Assembly: GCF_018882185.1 (NCBI RefSeq)
Contig: NZ_JACVOY010000005.1
Location: 1-64,000 of the forward strand
DNA: 64,000 bases
Direction: 5' to 3'
DNA from: Polynucleobacter sp. AP-Latsch-80-C2
GTDB taxonomy: Bacteria; Pseudomonadota; Gammaproteobacteria; Burkholderiales; Burkholderiaceae
The translations under genes were made by a program, and so were the position numbers. Shown piece by piece: positions 52,354-61,549 of the stretch; position 1 is the first letter of the stretch; each line of letters begins with the position of its first letter. The notes under the pieces are model-generated. The model had not been told where the DNA came from and did not search any database. It worked only from the letters and a program-made list of their open reading frames with translations.

Positions 52354-53835
52354 TCATGAAGTAAACCAGTGTTCGCGCGCTTTCATGATGAGCGTTTTCG
52401 CAGTTTCTTCGTCAATTTGTGTCGCCTCAACCAGCTCATCAACAGCTAGTTCAGCAAGGTCGTCACGGGTATGAACTTGATTTTCAGCAAGCTTTGCAAT
52501 CAATTCACTTGTCATTCCCTCTAAGGAAAGCAGGTCTTGTGAAACTTCACCGATGCGCTCTTCTTTTGCTAACTCCATCGTTAACAAAGAATCACGAGCA
52601 CGGGTACGCAGCTCATTGACTGTGTCTTCATCAAATGAATCAATCTCCAACATCTCAGAAAGCGGTACATACGCAACCTCTTCCAAAGTATTGAAACCCT
52701 CTTCAATCAAGATATCGGCCACTTCTTGGTCAACGTCCAATTTATCCATGAACAATTGACGCACTGAAGAAGCTTCTTTTTCTGTCTTCTCGGCTGACTC
52801 TTCTGGAGTCATGATGTTGATTTGCCAACCAGTCAAATCACTAGCCAAGCGTACGTTCTGTCCGCTACGGCCAATGGCAATCGCCAAGTTTTCTTCATCA
52901 ACGACTACGTCCATTGCATGACGCTCTTCGTCAACCACGATAGAGGAAACTTGTGCAGGTGCTAGTGCACCAATCACAAACTGTGCAGGATCTTCAGACC
53001 ACAACACAATATCTACAGCCTCACCAGCAACTTCATTACGCACTGCTGTTACGCGAGTTCCGCGAACACCAACGCAAGTACCGATTGGATCAATGCGCTT
53101 GTCATAAGTGACTACAGCAATCTTGGCGCGGATGCCAGGGTCACGAGCAGCACCTTTAATCTCTAGCAAGCCCTGTTCCATTTCAGGAACTTCATTCTCA
53201 AACAACTTAATCAAAAAGTCTGGGCATGTACGCGAGAGTTCAATTTGTGGGCCACGTGCTTCACGATCCACTTTAAGGATATAGGCGCGTACACGGTCAC
53301 CAGAACGCAAATTCTCTTTTGGAATCATTTGATCGCGACGCAATAAAGCTTCAACACGACCAGATTCAATAATCAAACCATTTTTATCAGCACGCTTAAC
53401 GGTGCCGGTCATGACTTTTTCGCCACGCTCTAGGTAGTCGTTCAGAATCTGCTCGCGCTCAGCATCACGAATACGCTGCAAGATCACTTGCTTAGCTGCT
53501 TGTGCACCGATGCGGCCAAAAGCTAAAGATTCAATCTGCTCTTCGATGTAGTCGCCAACTTCCATATCTGCAAGTTGTTCTTGAGCTTCAAATTGCAAAA
53601 TCTCTTTATCTGGCTCTTGCAAACCTGCTTCGTTTGGCACAACCAACCAGCGACGGAAGGTTTCGTACTCGCCAGACTCTCGATCAATGGACACACGAAT
53701 ATCAACATCTTCCGTTGGATAACGTTTTTTAGTGGCTGATGCCAACGCCATTTCGAGCGCCTCAAACACAATTGCTTGATCAACGTTCTTTTCACGCGCT
53801 AAAGCGTCTGCCAACATGAGAACTTCTCGGCTCAT
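52354..53835 (-). CDS. nusA: transcription termination/antitermination factor NusA
   Basis: This 493-residue protein binds RNA polymerase and affects pausing and termination. N-terminal domain (about 1-130), S1 ([28 protein letters not shown] near 135), two KH domains ([20 protein letters not shown] near 250; [19 protein letters not shown] near 320) and two acidic C-terminal repeats ([33 protein letters not shown]). It overlaps rimP by 4 bases (ATGA). It may feed back on the terminator in the leader of its own operon. Confidence 0.96.
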   Translation of the reverse strand: MSREVLMLADALAREKNVDQAIVFEALEMALASATKKRYPTEDVDIRVSIDRESGEYETFRRWLVVPNEAGLQEPDKEILQFEAQEQLADMEVGDYIEEQIESLAFGRIGAQAAKQVILQRIRDAEREQILNDYLERGEKVMTGTVKRADKNGLIIESGRVEALLRRDQMIPKENLRSGDRVRAYILKVDREARGPQIELSRTCPDFLIKLFENEVPEMEQGLLEIKGAARDPGIRAKIAVVTYDKRIDPIGTCVGVRGTRVTAVRNEVAGEAVDIVLWSEDPAQFVIGALAPAQVSSIVVDEERHAMDVVVDEENLAIAIGRSGQNVRLASDLTGWQINIMTPEESAEKTEKEASSVRQLFMDKLDVDQEVADILIEEGFNTLEEVAYVPLSEMLEIDSFDEDTVNELRTRARDSLLTMELAKEERIGEVSQDLLSLEGMTSELIAKLAENQVHTRDDLAELAVDELVEATQIDEETAKTLIMKAREHWFTS

Positions 53836-54323
53836 GACTTTCTTCCTTTGAAATCAATAACAGGGACCAACCGAGTCTTATCGACTTCGGCCAAAGAAAA
53901 CTCCAATTGAGAGGGCTGACCATCAGCACCCTCAAATACCAAACCAAACTTCGCATCAGGCGAATCTAATTCACCGCTCAGCAAGCCTTGCAACACACCA
54001 CGAAAATTCTTACGAGTTCCAACCGCGACTCGCAACTTCATGTCTACTTCCATGCCAGCAAAGCGCACAAAATCCGCCGCTGACTTCACTGGACGATCTA
54101 AGCCCGGTGAAGAAATTTCAAGACGCTCATAAGGAATGTTTTCAACCGGCAACGAGTAGCTCAGTTGATGACTTACCTTTTCGCAATCGAGAACGTTGAT
54201 TAAACGCTCATAATCTGGGTTTTCGATCGTGACGCGCAGCAAACCTCCGGCTTCACGCTCAATTTCCACTAGCGTGTAACCCAAGTTTTCCAGCTCTGCA
54301 GAAATAACCTGCTGATCCTTCAC
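53832..54323 (-). CDS. rimP: ribosome maturation factor RimP
   Basis: This 163-residue protein assists 30S assembly. N-terminal [25 protein letters not shown], then [16 protein letters not shown] and [24 protein letters not shown] are the family motifs, with a C-terminal SH3-like domain. The start is GTG at 54323 with an AGGGG site 7 bases upstream. It opens the rimP-nusA-infB-rbfA-truB-typA unit. The terminator at 54348-54373 is directly upstream. Confidence 0.94.
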   Translation of the reverse strand: MKDQQVISAELENLGYTLVEIEREAGGLLRVTIENPDYERLINVLDCEKVSHQLSYSLPVENIPYERLEISSPGLDRPVKSAADFVRFAGMEVDMKLRVAVGTRKNFRGVLQGLLSGELDSPDAKFGLVFEGADGQPSQLEFSLAEVDKTRLVPVIDFKGRKS

Positions 54324-54347
54324 GACACCCCTTCATGCCAAATTGGC

Positions 54348-54373
54348 AAAAAAAAATGGGCTTTGAAGCCCAT
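54348..54373 (-). terminator. intrinsic terminator inside the rimP leader
   Basis: On the minus strand ATGGGCTT and AAGCCCAT form an 8-pair stem (54356-54373), followed by nine U residues (54348-54356). It ends only 24 bases before the rimP GTG, so there is no room for a promoter after it. Transcription of the operon must pass through it. It can also end scpB-rluB transcripts. Confidence 0.9.
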
Positions 54374-54394
54374 ATTCTCGAAATTCAGAACAGG

Positions 54395-54454
54395 CCGACT
54401 TACGTTGATCGCAACATCAGTCGGTAACAACTAAAAACTGCAGAATCCTGCAGT
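54395..54454 (-). promoter_or_regulatory. structured rimP leader hairpins
   Basis: Two stem-loops precede the terminator. One is a two-tier hairpin pairing CCGACT (54395-54400) with AGTCGG (54419-54424) around an inner GTTG/CAAC stem. The other is ACTGCAG (54437-54443) paired with CTGCAGT (54448-54454). Together with the terminator they fill a leader of about 134 bases. This looks like an attenuation region for the nusA operon. Confidence 0.55.
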
Positions 54455-54463
54455 AAGACCAAA

Positions 54464-54493
54464 ATTATAGCTGATTTAGGGGAAAACTGTTAG
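54464..54493 (-). promoter_or_regulatory. putative promoter of the rimP-nusA-infB operon
   Basis: On the minus strand a perfect -10 TATAAT (54464-54469) is preceded, after 18 bases, by a -35-like CTAACA (54488-54493; 4 of 6). It starts 4 bases past the rluB stop. Transcription would begin near 54457, just before the first leader hairpin. Confidence 0.65.
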
Positions 54494-54496
54494 AAA

Positions 54497-56245
54497 TCAG
54501 AAGCTTTCGCCGGGGTTTCGAGGCTTTCTCGGACCCTTATTGAAGGGTTTTCGCCCTTTAGGGGCGGTTCTTTTAGGTCCATTTCCTGGGATTTGGGGGT
54601 TTGCCGTCACAAAAGCAGACTGGCCATGGTGCACTTTTTTGGCTTTATTGCGATTTTGGCCTTGTCCGCCCTGACCACCTTGACCGCCTTGACCAGGTCT
54701 ACCACCCTGGGTACGCCCCCGAAAAGGTCCGCGACCATCACCCGATCCACCGCCCGGCTTACCGCCCCGCCCTTGATGGGTTAGGCCGTTGTGACCACTT
54801 GCGAGGGTTAGTGCATCACGTGAACCCCAATAAGAAACCGAGGTTTGCATTGGGTCTGGCTGAAAGTCACCACTTGGAGTGGCGTGACGATCACGACCCT
54901 GTGAATTTAGATTACGGCCTTTATCTTGAGGCTGAGGCATCTTCAAGCCTGCAAACTTCATCAAGTTATAAATGCCGCCCGCCTCAATCTCTTCCCATTT
55001 GCCCCGTCTTAAACGTGGAGGCAATAAGAAAATGCTATAACGCGTACGAATCAAACGAGAGACGGTGTGCCCGACTGCTTCAAACATGCGGCGCACCTCA
55101 CGGTTACGACCTTCAGTCAGGGCAACGTGGTACCAACGGTTTGCACCTTCCCCGCCACCCATAGAAAGACGTAAGAATTTGGCTTGGCCGTCATCTAAGG
55201 TGATGCCGGTCTTTAATTGAGTCATGTTTTCTTGACTCAGGTCACCCAAAATACGGACAGCGTATTCACGCTCAACGCCGTAACGAGGATGCATTAAGCG
55301 ATTAGCCAACTCGCCTGAGGTTGTAAATAGCAATAGGCCTTCGGTATTAAAGTCCAAACGTCCTACTGCAATCCAACGACCTTGACGTGGTTTTGGCAAA
55401 CGATCAAACACTGTTGGACGGCCTTCTGGATCGGACTGACTCACGATTTCGCCTGAGGGCTTGTGATACATGATCACGCGTGGTGGCTTGGTTTGAATCT
55501 TGCGATGTACTGGCTTGCCGTTTATACGTACTTGATCAGTAGGGCCAATACGTTGGCCAATATGTGCAGGCAGACCATTCACGGAGACGCGACCTTGAAT
55601 AATCAAATCTTCCATATCCCGGCGCGAGCCCATACCAACATCTGCTAATACTTTGTGGAGCTTGACGGTATCTTCATCATCAGCATCGTCATCAAGACCG
55701 TCGAGATCTGACCACACTTCATCACGCAAGCTGAGAGGCAAATCATCAACATTAGCAAATTGCAAACTGCTCATTTCTTCTTCTGTTGGAACATCAGAAT
55801 CTTCATCATCGCCTGAGCGCTGGGCACGTTGCGCGCGTCGCTCTGCACCAGTTTGATGAGAGATCGCGCTTTCATCTAAACCATCCGGATTTTTTGTCTC
55901 GAGTGCTTCTGGCGCATCTAATGCCGCATCAAATTCTCCAGAAACTACAGAAGCAAACAAGGCCTCAATATCTGCTGGATTAGGCGCTAGCTTGGCTGAT
56001 TGATTGCCACCAGGCTCTCTAGGAGCGCCCGAGGAATCACCCTCACGACGTGGCCTGTCTTTATTGAAAGTGCGCTTCTTATTAAACGGATGCTTACCGC
56101 TGCCCTGGCGACGGGGACGGCGATCGCCACCTTCCCGACCTTCAGGTTTTGCGCCGCCTTCTTGAGAGGACGCACCTTCAGAATTTGTAGGGGCTGCCGA
56201 TGTATTTACTACCGGAGATGAATCGTTTTCGTTTGAGCTTGTCAT
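54497..56245 (-). CDS. rluB: RluB/RsuA-family 23S rRNA pseudouridine synthase with extended tails
   Basis: This 582-residue protein has an S4 RNA-binding domain ([27 protein letters not shown] near residue 195), then the RsuA-family catalytic domain with the Asp in [18 protein letters not shown] near 290 and [30 protein letters not shown] near 370. The core spans about residues 190-435. Both tails, about 190 and 150 residues, are charged or Gly/Arg/Lys-rich low complexity, including GGQGG repeats, and are probably disordered RNA-binding arms. It begins 6 bases after scpB. Confidence 0.92.
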   Translation of the reverse strand: MTSSNENDSSPVVNTSAAPTNSEGASSQEGGAKPEGREGGDRRPRRQGSGKHPFNKKRTFNKDRPRREGDSSGAPREPGGNQSAKLAPNPADIEALFASVVSGEFDAALDAPEALETKNPDGLDESAISHQTGAERRAQRAQRSGDDEDSDVPTEEEMSSLQFANVDDLPLSLRDEVWSDLDGLDDDADDEDTVKLHKVLADVGMGSRRDMEDLIIQGRVSVNGLPAHIGQRIGPTDQVRINGKPVHRKIQTKPPRVIMYHKPSGEIVSQSDPEGRPTVFDRLPKPRQGRWIAVGRLDFNTEGLLLFTTSGELANRLMHPRYGVEREYAVRILGDLSQENMTQLKTGITLDDGQAKFLRLSMGGGEGANRWYHVALTEGRNREVRRMFEAVGHTVSRLIRTRYSIFLLPPRLRRGKWEEIEAGGIYNLMKFAGLKMPQPQDKGRNLNSQGRDRHATPSGDFQPDPMQTSVSYWGSRDALTLASGHNGLTHQGRGGKPGGGSGDGRGPFRGRTQGGRPGQGGQGGQGGQGQNRNKAKKVHHGQSAFVTANPQIPGNGPKRTAPKGRKPFNKGPRKPRNPGESF

Positions 56246-56251
56246 TAATAA

Positions 56252-56968
56252 TTATTTTGCTTCGTCTGAGTTTTCATCAGACTCTGGGATAACTTCTTCT
56301 ATTTCTACGCTTACTTCTTCAGTAATTTCTACTGTAGTTGTCTCTTCAATAACCTCAATGATGGTTTGATCGCCTTCATTGATCACCACAGTTTCTACTG
56401 TCGCATCAGGATCAAATTCCATTACCGCCTGACCTAATTGCTCTGCAGCAGCCATAGGCGCAGCATCTTCTAAGATGGGCAGGCTTTGTAAATTAGTCAG
56501 ACTCAAGTCATCTAAAAATTGTTTGGTGGTCGCATAGAGACCTGGGCGACCAATTGTTTCTTTGTGGCCAATCACTTCAACCCAGCCACGATCTTCCAAT
56601 TGCTTCATCACATTGCTACTCACTGCAACGCCGCGAATTTCCTCAATCTCACCACGAGTTACGGGCTGACGATAGGCAATGATCGCCAAGGTCTCCATTA
56701 CAGCGCGAGAATATTTAGGCGGCTTTTCTGGCGTCAAGCGATCAAGGTACTCGCGCATAGATAAGCGACTTTGGAAACGCCAACCAGTAGCAATGTGTAC
56801 TAGCTCCATTCCCTTGTCATCCCACGTACGCTGAATTTCTACCAAGGCCTCGTCAATATCAGCGGTAGCAACATCCTCGACAAATAAGCGTGACAAATCA
56901 TTCACTGTCAGTGGTTCCTGCGCGCACAGGAGGGCTGTTTCAATTACGCGCTTGTTGTGATCGTCCAT
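56252..56968 (-). CDS. scpB: segregation and condensation protein B
   Basis: This 238-residue winged-helix protein is a subunit of the SMC-ScpA-ScpB condensin. [18 protein letters not shown] near the start, [33 protein letters not shown] near 80 and [29 protein letters not shown] near 130 are typical. The tail from about 185 is acidic ([18 protein letters not shown]). scpA and smc are not nearby. It is linked to rluB, a common neighbour order in betaproteobacteria. Confidence 0.93.
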   Translation of the reverse strand: MDDHNKRVIETALLCAQEPLTVNDLSRLFVEDVATADIDEALVEIQRTWDDKGMELVHIATGWRFQSRLSMREYLDRLTPEKPPKYSRAVMETLAIIAYRQPVTRGEIEEIRGVAVSSNVMKQLEDRGWVEVIGHKETIGRPGLYATTKQFLDDLSLTNLQSLPILEDAAPMAAAEQLGQAVMEFDPDATVETVVINEGDQTIIEVIEETTTVEITEEVSVEIEEVIPESDENSDEAK

Positions 56969-57159
56969 AAAAGTCGGGCTAGCAGGAATATTCCTGACTG
57001 AGCTTTAAATAATGTATTTCAGTAATGGGTTTTTGGTGTTCTTTAGCTACTACGGACAATTTATCCCTGAATTCTTGTTAGCAGATATGTCCGCGCTGAA
57101 ACGAAGTTCTTTTCGTTCACCGTGCACCCATTATAAGGTAGGCTCAATACAATAGCCAT

Positions 57160-58077
57160 ATGACTCCATTTTCGGACCAAGAAACCCCCCTTCAAGCCCA
57201 ATCCCCTTCACGGCGCCGTGTTTTGGGCTTTGGCGCTGCACTAGGAGGCCTCCTGGGAGCTGGCGCCCTGAGCTCCTGCAGTTTATTTAGCACTCGCAAA
57301 CCAGTGGTCGGATTAGTTCTCGGTGCCGGAGCAGCACGTGGCTTTGCCCATATTGGCGTAATCAAGGCCTTGGAAGCCCAGGGGATCCGTCCCGATATTG
57401 TGGTGGGCAGCAGCGCAGGCAGCGTCATTGCTGCCCTTCTTGCTTCTGGCGCCACAGGAAATGAATTGAATCGTCTCGCATTGAACTTAGATGAGGCAAC
57501 GATTGCAGACTGGGGTCTGCCGTTCGCCGGACGTTTTGGCGGACTGATCAAAGGCGATGCATTACAGAATATGGTGAACCGTGAGGTTCAAAACAAAAGT
57601 ATTGAGCAAATGCGCATCCCCCTGGGGATTGTTGCGACTGATCTGCAATCAGGCAAAGGAATCTTGTTTCGCACAGGCAATACTGGTTTAGCGGTAAGAG
57701 CCTCTTGCAGTGTGCCAGGCGTATTTCAGCCGGCTGTGATTAGCGGCAGAGAATATGTCGATGGTGGCCTTGTAGCGCCGGTACCCGTTAGTTATGCCCG
57801 GCAGATGGGAGCAACCCTCGTGATTGCGGTCAACATTTCCTCGGAACCAGTACATCAGGATGCCAGCGGCACTCTGGGGGTATTGCAACAAACTATTTCT
57901 ATCATGCAGCGAAGCATCAATCAATATGAATTAAAGAGTGCTGACATTGTGATTCAACCCCATCTATTGCAAATGAGTAGTGGCGATTTCAGATCCAGAA
58001 ATGCAGCGATCTTGGCAGGTGAAGTTGCTGCTCAGGAGCAAATGACGCTGATTAAAGAAAAGTTAAAGACTGCGTGA
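57160..58077 (+). CDS. patatin-like phospholipase/esterase (RssA-type), lipoprotein or Tat-exported
   Basis: This 305-residue protein has a leader with SRRRVLGFG and a hydrophobic stretch ending in a lipobox LSSC (Cys40), so it is probably a Tat-type lipoprotein. The patatin fold follows: oxyanion motif GAGAARG near 55-61, nucleophile Ser85 in VGSSAGS and catalytic Asp in YVDGGLVAP near 205. Serine and Asp of the dyad are intact. Its 3' end overlaps the convergent NlpC/P60 gene by 15 bases. The lipid substrate is unknown. Confidence 0.87.
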   Translation: MTPFSDQETPLQAQSPSRRRVLGFGAALGGLLGAGALSSCSLFSTRKPVVGLVLGAGAARGFAHIGVIKALEAQGIRPDIVVGSSAGSVIAALLASGATGNELNRLALNLDEATIADWGLPFAGRFGGLIKGDALQNMVNREVQNKSIEQMRIPLGIVATDLQSGKGILFRTGNTGLAVRASCSVPGVFQPAVISGREYVDGGLVAPVPVSYARQMGATLVIAVNISSEPVHQDASGTLGVLQQTISIMQRSINQYELKSADIVIQPHLLQMSSGDFRSRNAAILAGEVAAQEQMTLIKEKLKTA

Positions 58078-58716
58078 GTTACGCTTGAGATTTTTGACTT
58101 CGTTTAAAAGTTCTTGGCGCTCGGTGTCATCGAGGTTGTCACTACCATCTAAGCGGCGCGCGCCATCAAAGCGCTTATCCCAATAAAGACTGCCTAGATC
58201 ATCAACGCGAACGCTAGTCCCCTTGGAGGGAGAGTGGATAAATTTATTGTCTCCAACATAAATGCCGACGTGAGAGAAGGTTAAACGCATCGTATTAAAG
58301 AACACCAGATCACCTGGTTGTAATTCTTCACGATTAATTGGCTTACCAACACGACTCATTTGTGTCGACTTACGCGGCAATAAAAATCCCAATTTGTCTT
58401 TAAAGACGTAGCCAACGAAACTGCTGCCATCGAGACCGGACTGAGGCAACTCTGCATCCCAGCGATAGCGCACACCAATGACTTCCATGGCGCGATTAAT
58501 TAATTCATCAGACTTACCGGTGACGGTGTCCACCAAGCGATCCGAGACGCGAGAGATATAAGACTTACCGGCCTGGAACATGCTCTCTTTAGGAACCACC
58601 AACTCAGGCGTAGCCTCCGCTACTGCATCAGCAGCATGCGCAGAAATTGCCGCCGCAAAATACAGGGCCAGCAGGCTTAGAGCCAGCTTTGGAAAGAGTG
58701 TGTTTTTCAACGACAT
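58063..58716 (-). CDS. NlpC/P60 (C40) family protein lacking the catalytic Cys
   Basis: This 217-residue exported protein has a signal peptide (about 1-28) and an NlpC/P60 domain (about 68-185). The usual DCSG motif with the nucleophile Cys reads Asp96-Gly97-Ser98-Ser99 in GLDGSSFVGYV; the codon at 58426-58428 is GGC (minus strand), one base from TGC. The other catalytic positions are present: His149 in FSHVGIYVG and His161 in NKFIHSPSKG. YRWGG has also become YRWDA. The frame is open and complete, so this may be a non-catalytic peptidoglycan-binding form or use another nucleophile. It converges on the patatin gene. Confidence 0.85.
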   Translation of the reverse strand: MSLKNTLFPKLALSLLALYFAAAISAHAADAVAEATPELVVPKESMFQAGKSYISRVSDRLVDTVTGKSDELINRAMEVIGVRYRWDAELPQSGLDGSSFVGYVFKDKLGFLLPRKSTQMSRVGKPINREELQPGDLVFFNTMRLTFSHVGIYVGDNKFIHSPSKGTSVRVDDLGSLYWDKRFDGARRLDGSDNLDDTERQELLNEVKNLKRNSRSL

Positions 58717-58790
58717 CTGATCAGTTTAACAAAGAACGCTTGATTAACCAAGCTTTGACTGTAGTCTTAAGTCATTGTTTCTAATGATAA

Positions 58791-58813
58791 ATTTGCCTTA
58801 AAACAGGGCAAAT
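58791..58813 (-). terminator. weak terminator-like hairpin after yejF
   Basis: ATTTGCC (58791-58797) and GGCAAAT (58807-58813) form a 7-pair stem with a 9-base loop, 40 bases past the yejF stop. On the minus strand the following sequence is TTTATC, so the U-run is short. Confidence 0.4.
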
Positions 58814-58853
58814 GCACCAAATTAGCCCATTGGAGCCAAGGTTTTAGAGGAAT

Positions 58854-60527
58854 CTAAACTAGCGCGGCAGCGGCAAATAGCTCCTTGGTATAGACCTGTT
58901 TGGGATGCTTTATCAGGGTTTCGGTATCACCAAATTCAATGACTTTGCCATCCTTTAAGACCATGACCTCGTGAGACATTGCCCTGATCACTGCTAAATC
59001 ATGACTAATCATGAGGTAAGCCAAGTTATATTTTTTCTGTAATTCGGACAAAAGTGCCAATACTTGCTTCTGTATAGAGACATCTAATGCTGAAGTAGGC
59101 TCATCTAACACTAGAATTTGCGGACGTAATATCAATGCCCTCGCAATCGCAATGCGTTGCCTCTGCCCTCCAGAGAACTCATGGGGATAACGTGTGAGCG
59201 CTGAGCGATCTATGCCGACCTCACGCAACATATCCAACACCCGAGCCTCACGTTCTGCACTGGATAACTTGGGGAAGTGAATATCCAATCCCTCAGAAAT
59301 AATTTGCATCACATTCATGCGCGGTGATAGTGAGCCAAAGGGATCTTGAAAAATCACTTGCAAACTAGAGCGCATAGCACGCCTCTGAACTGGCTTGAGC
59401 GCTTGCCAATCATTTCCGAGCACATCAACCTCACCGCTGACCTGAGCAGCAGAATCTCCTAGCAAACCCAGAACCGCCATACCCAGAGTCGTTTTTCCAG
59501 AACCTGATTCGCCAATCACACCAATGGTTTGACCTTGCTTTAATGCAAAACTCACCTTACGCAATACTTTATGAGGTGCCGCCTTCTTGAACCAGGAGCC
59601 AGACTCTTGGCTCGGATAAGCAACTGAGAGCTCTTCTGTTTTTAACAATACCGGGGCTAAAGGAATCACTGGAGCCAAATCACGCACTGGTTCACTATTT
59701 ACTAAAGCGCGCGTGTAAGCATCTGTTGGATGTTCAAAGACTTGCTTAGTGGGACCTGACTCCATCAAGTTGCCTTGATTGAGAACTGCCACGCGCTGGG
59801 CAAAATGTTTTACCAAATTGAGATCATGGGTAATGAGCAATATTCCCATACCGCCATGATCCTTGGACTCCTCCTGCAACTCGATGAGCAACTCCAAAAT
59901 CTGCAAACGCAAACTCACGTCCAGAGCGGTAGTTGGTTCATCTGCTATTAATAAGCGAGGCTTGCAAGCAAGCGCCATCGCAATCATGGCGCGCTGTCTT
60001 TGACCCCCAGACAGTTGATGTGGGTAAGAATGAATACGACGCTCCGGCTCAGGAATACCAGTCTTTCTTAATAAATCAATCGCAGCATCAACGCAATCTG
60101 ATTTAGAAATTAAAGGTTGATATATTTGCACCGCTTCAATAATTTGATTACCGACAGTAAATAAGGGATTCAGCGCAGTCATAGGTTCTTGAAACACCAT
60201 CGCAATTTCACGTCCTCGAATCTGTCGAATGTCTTGTATCGGTAGCTTCAATAAATCAACTGTGGCGCGCCCACCCTGTTGATTCCATACGATGCGGCCA
60301 GATACCTTTGCACCTTCCGGCTCTAGCCTTAATGGAGCAAGTGCGGTTAAGGTTTTGCCTGAGCCTGACTCCCCTACTAATGCTACACGTTCACCAATGC
60401 CAATTTCTAAATCGAGATTTTTTACGGCAAATTTTTCACGGCGACCTGATCCAAAAGAAATACTGAGATCTTCATACTTCAATAAAGCAGTATTTAGGTT
60501 CTGAGAATTAGTGGGCGTCTTACTCAT
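58854..60527 (-). CDS. yejF: ABC transporter ATPase with two nucleotide-binding domains (YejF-type)
   Basis: This 557-residue cytoplasmic ATPase fuses two ABC domains: first Walker A GESGSGKTLTAL near 57, signature LSGGQRQRAMIAMAL near 160 and LLIADEPTTALDVS; second Walker A GESGSGKTTLGM near 345, signature FSGGQRQRIAIARAL near 450 and LVLDEPTSALDVS. This is the YejF architecture for oligopeptide/microcin C-type uptake. It overlaps yejE by 4 bases. Confidence 0.93.
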   Translation of the reverse strand: MSKTPTNSQNLNTALLKYEDLSISFGSGRREKFAVKNLDLEIGIGERVALVGESGSGKTLTALAPLRLEPEGAKVSGRIVWNQQGGRATVDLLKLPIQDIRQIRGREIAMVFQEPMTALNPLFTVGNQIIEAVQIYQPLISKSDCVDAAIDLLRKTGIPEPERRIHSYPHQLSGGQRQRAMIAMALACKPRLLIADEPTTALDVSLRLQILELLIELQEESKDHGGMGILLITHDLNLVKHFAQRVAVLNQGNLMESGPTKQVFEHPTDAYTRALVNSEPVRDLAPVIPLAPVLLKTEELSVAYPSQESGSWFKKAAPHKVLRKVSFALKQGQTIGVIGESGSGKTTLGMAVLGLLGDSAAQVSGEVDVLGNDWQALKPVQRRAMRSSLQVIFQDPFGSLSPRMNVMQIISEGLDIHFPKLSSAEREARVLDMLREVGIDRSALTRYPHEFSGGQRQRIAIARALILRPQILVLDEPTSALDVSIQKQVLALLSELQKKYNLAYLMISHDLAVIRAMSHEVMVLKDGKVIEFGDTETLIKHPKQVYTKELFAAAALV

Positions 60528-61549
60528 GATCGACCTCCACTCATCAGGCCCGCCTTGCGTGAATCAAATGCATCACGCAATGCCTGGCCAATAAAAGTAA
60601 GCAATAAGAGGGTTGTTACCAAAACCACAAAAGTGGAAAGGGAGATCCACCATGCATCTAGATTACTCTTGCCTTGAGAAAGCAATTCGCCAAGACTTGG
60701 AGTTCCTGGTGGCACACCAAGACCCAAAAAATCTAAACTTGTTAGAGACAAAATAGCTGCACTCATACGAAATGGTAAAAAAGTAATCACCGGAGTCAAG
60801 CTATTGGGCAAGATGTGACGCCACATGATTTGTAAATTGGTTAAGCCCAATGCCCGTGCTGCCCGCACATACTCTAAGGCGCGATTGCGAAAAAATTCTG
60901 CACGAACATAGCTAGACAAGTCCATCCATGCAAAAGCGGCCAAAAGAATGATCAAGAGAGAAACGCTTGGGTTAAAGATCGAGGCAAAAATAATCAGTAG
61001 ATATAGCTCTGGCATCGCTGACCAAATTTCAATCAGCCGCTGTGAGACTAAATCAAATTTGCCACCAAAAAAACCCATCAAAGCACCTGTAGCAATGCCG
61101 ACACTCACGCCTACAATAGTGAGCGCCAATCCAAATAAAATAGATAAACGGAAACCATAAATCAGACGCGCCAGAACATCACGCCCTCGATCATCCGTGC
61201 CCAACCAATTTTCCCAAGAAGGTGGTGCTGGGTTTGGATCTTTAGAGAAGTAATTCAACGTCTCGTAGCTATAGTGAATGGGAGGATAGATAGCCCAATT
61301 GCCATTACTTGTGATGTTATGACGGATATCGGGATCTAAAAAATCAGTAGGAGTAGCAAAGTCTCCGCCAAAAACGGTCTCAGGTTGGCTTTTGATAATC
61401 GGAAAATAGAGATGGCCTTGGTAGTGCACTACCAAAGGTTTGTCGTTAGCAATCAGTTCGGCACATAAAGAGATGCCAAAGAGAATCAAAAAGATCCATA
61501 AGCTGGCATACCCGATGCGACTATTCTTAAATCGGTGCCAACGACTCAT
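60524..61549 (-). CDS. yejE: ABC transporter permease (YejE-type)
   Basis: This 341-residue inner-membrane permease has an N-terminal membrane helix (about 13-32), a long periplasmic insert (residues about 35-110) typical of YejE, then five more helices. The EAA-like motif reads ALEYVRAARALGLTNLQIMWRHILPNS near 225. LGTDDRGRDVLARLIYGFRLS is the usual pre-helix motif. It overlaps both yejB and yejF by 4 bases. Confidence 0.92.
   Translation of the reverse strand: MSRWHRFKNSRIGYASLWIFLILFGISLCAELIANDKPLVVHYQGHLYFPIIKSQPETVFGGDFATPTDFLDPDIRHNITSNGNWAIYPPIHYSYETLNYFSKDPNPAPPSWENWLGTDDRGRDVLARLIYGFRLSILFGLALTIVGVSVGIATGALMGFFGGKFDLVSQRLIEIWSAMPELYLLIIFASIFNPSVSLLIILLAAFAWMDLSSYVRAEFFRNRALEYVRAARALGLTNLQIMWRHILPNSLTPVITFLPFRMSAAILSLTSLDFLGLGVPPGTPSLGELLSQGKSNLDAWWISLSTFVVLVTTLLLLTFIGQALRDAFDSRKAGLMSGGRS

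Noticed and set aside
54601..55164. 187-residue plus-strand open frame inside rluB
   Set aside because: It is a shadow of the Gly/Arg-rich tail and catalytic region of rluB; composition is what the opposite strand of such sequence gives.
57090..57125. AACGAA/TTCGTT repeat before the patatin gene as a regulatory site
   Set aside because: The repeat is short and AT-rich with no match to a known operator; not distinguishable from chance.
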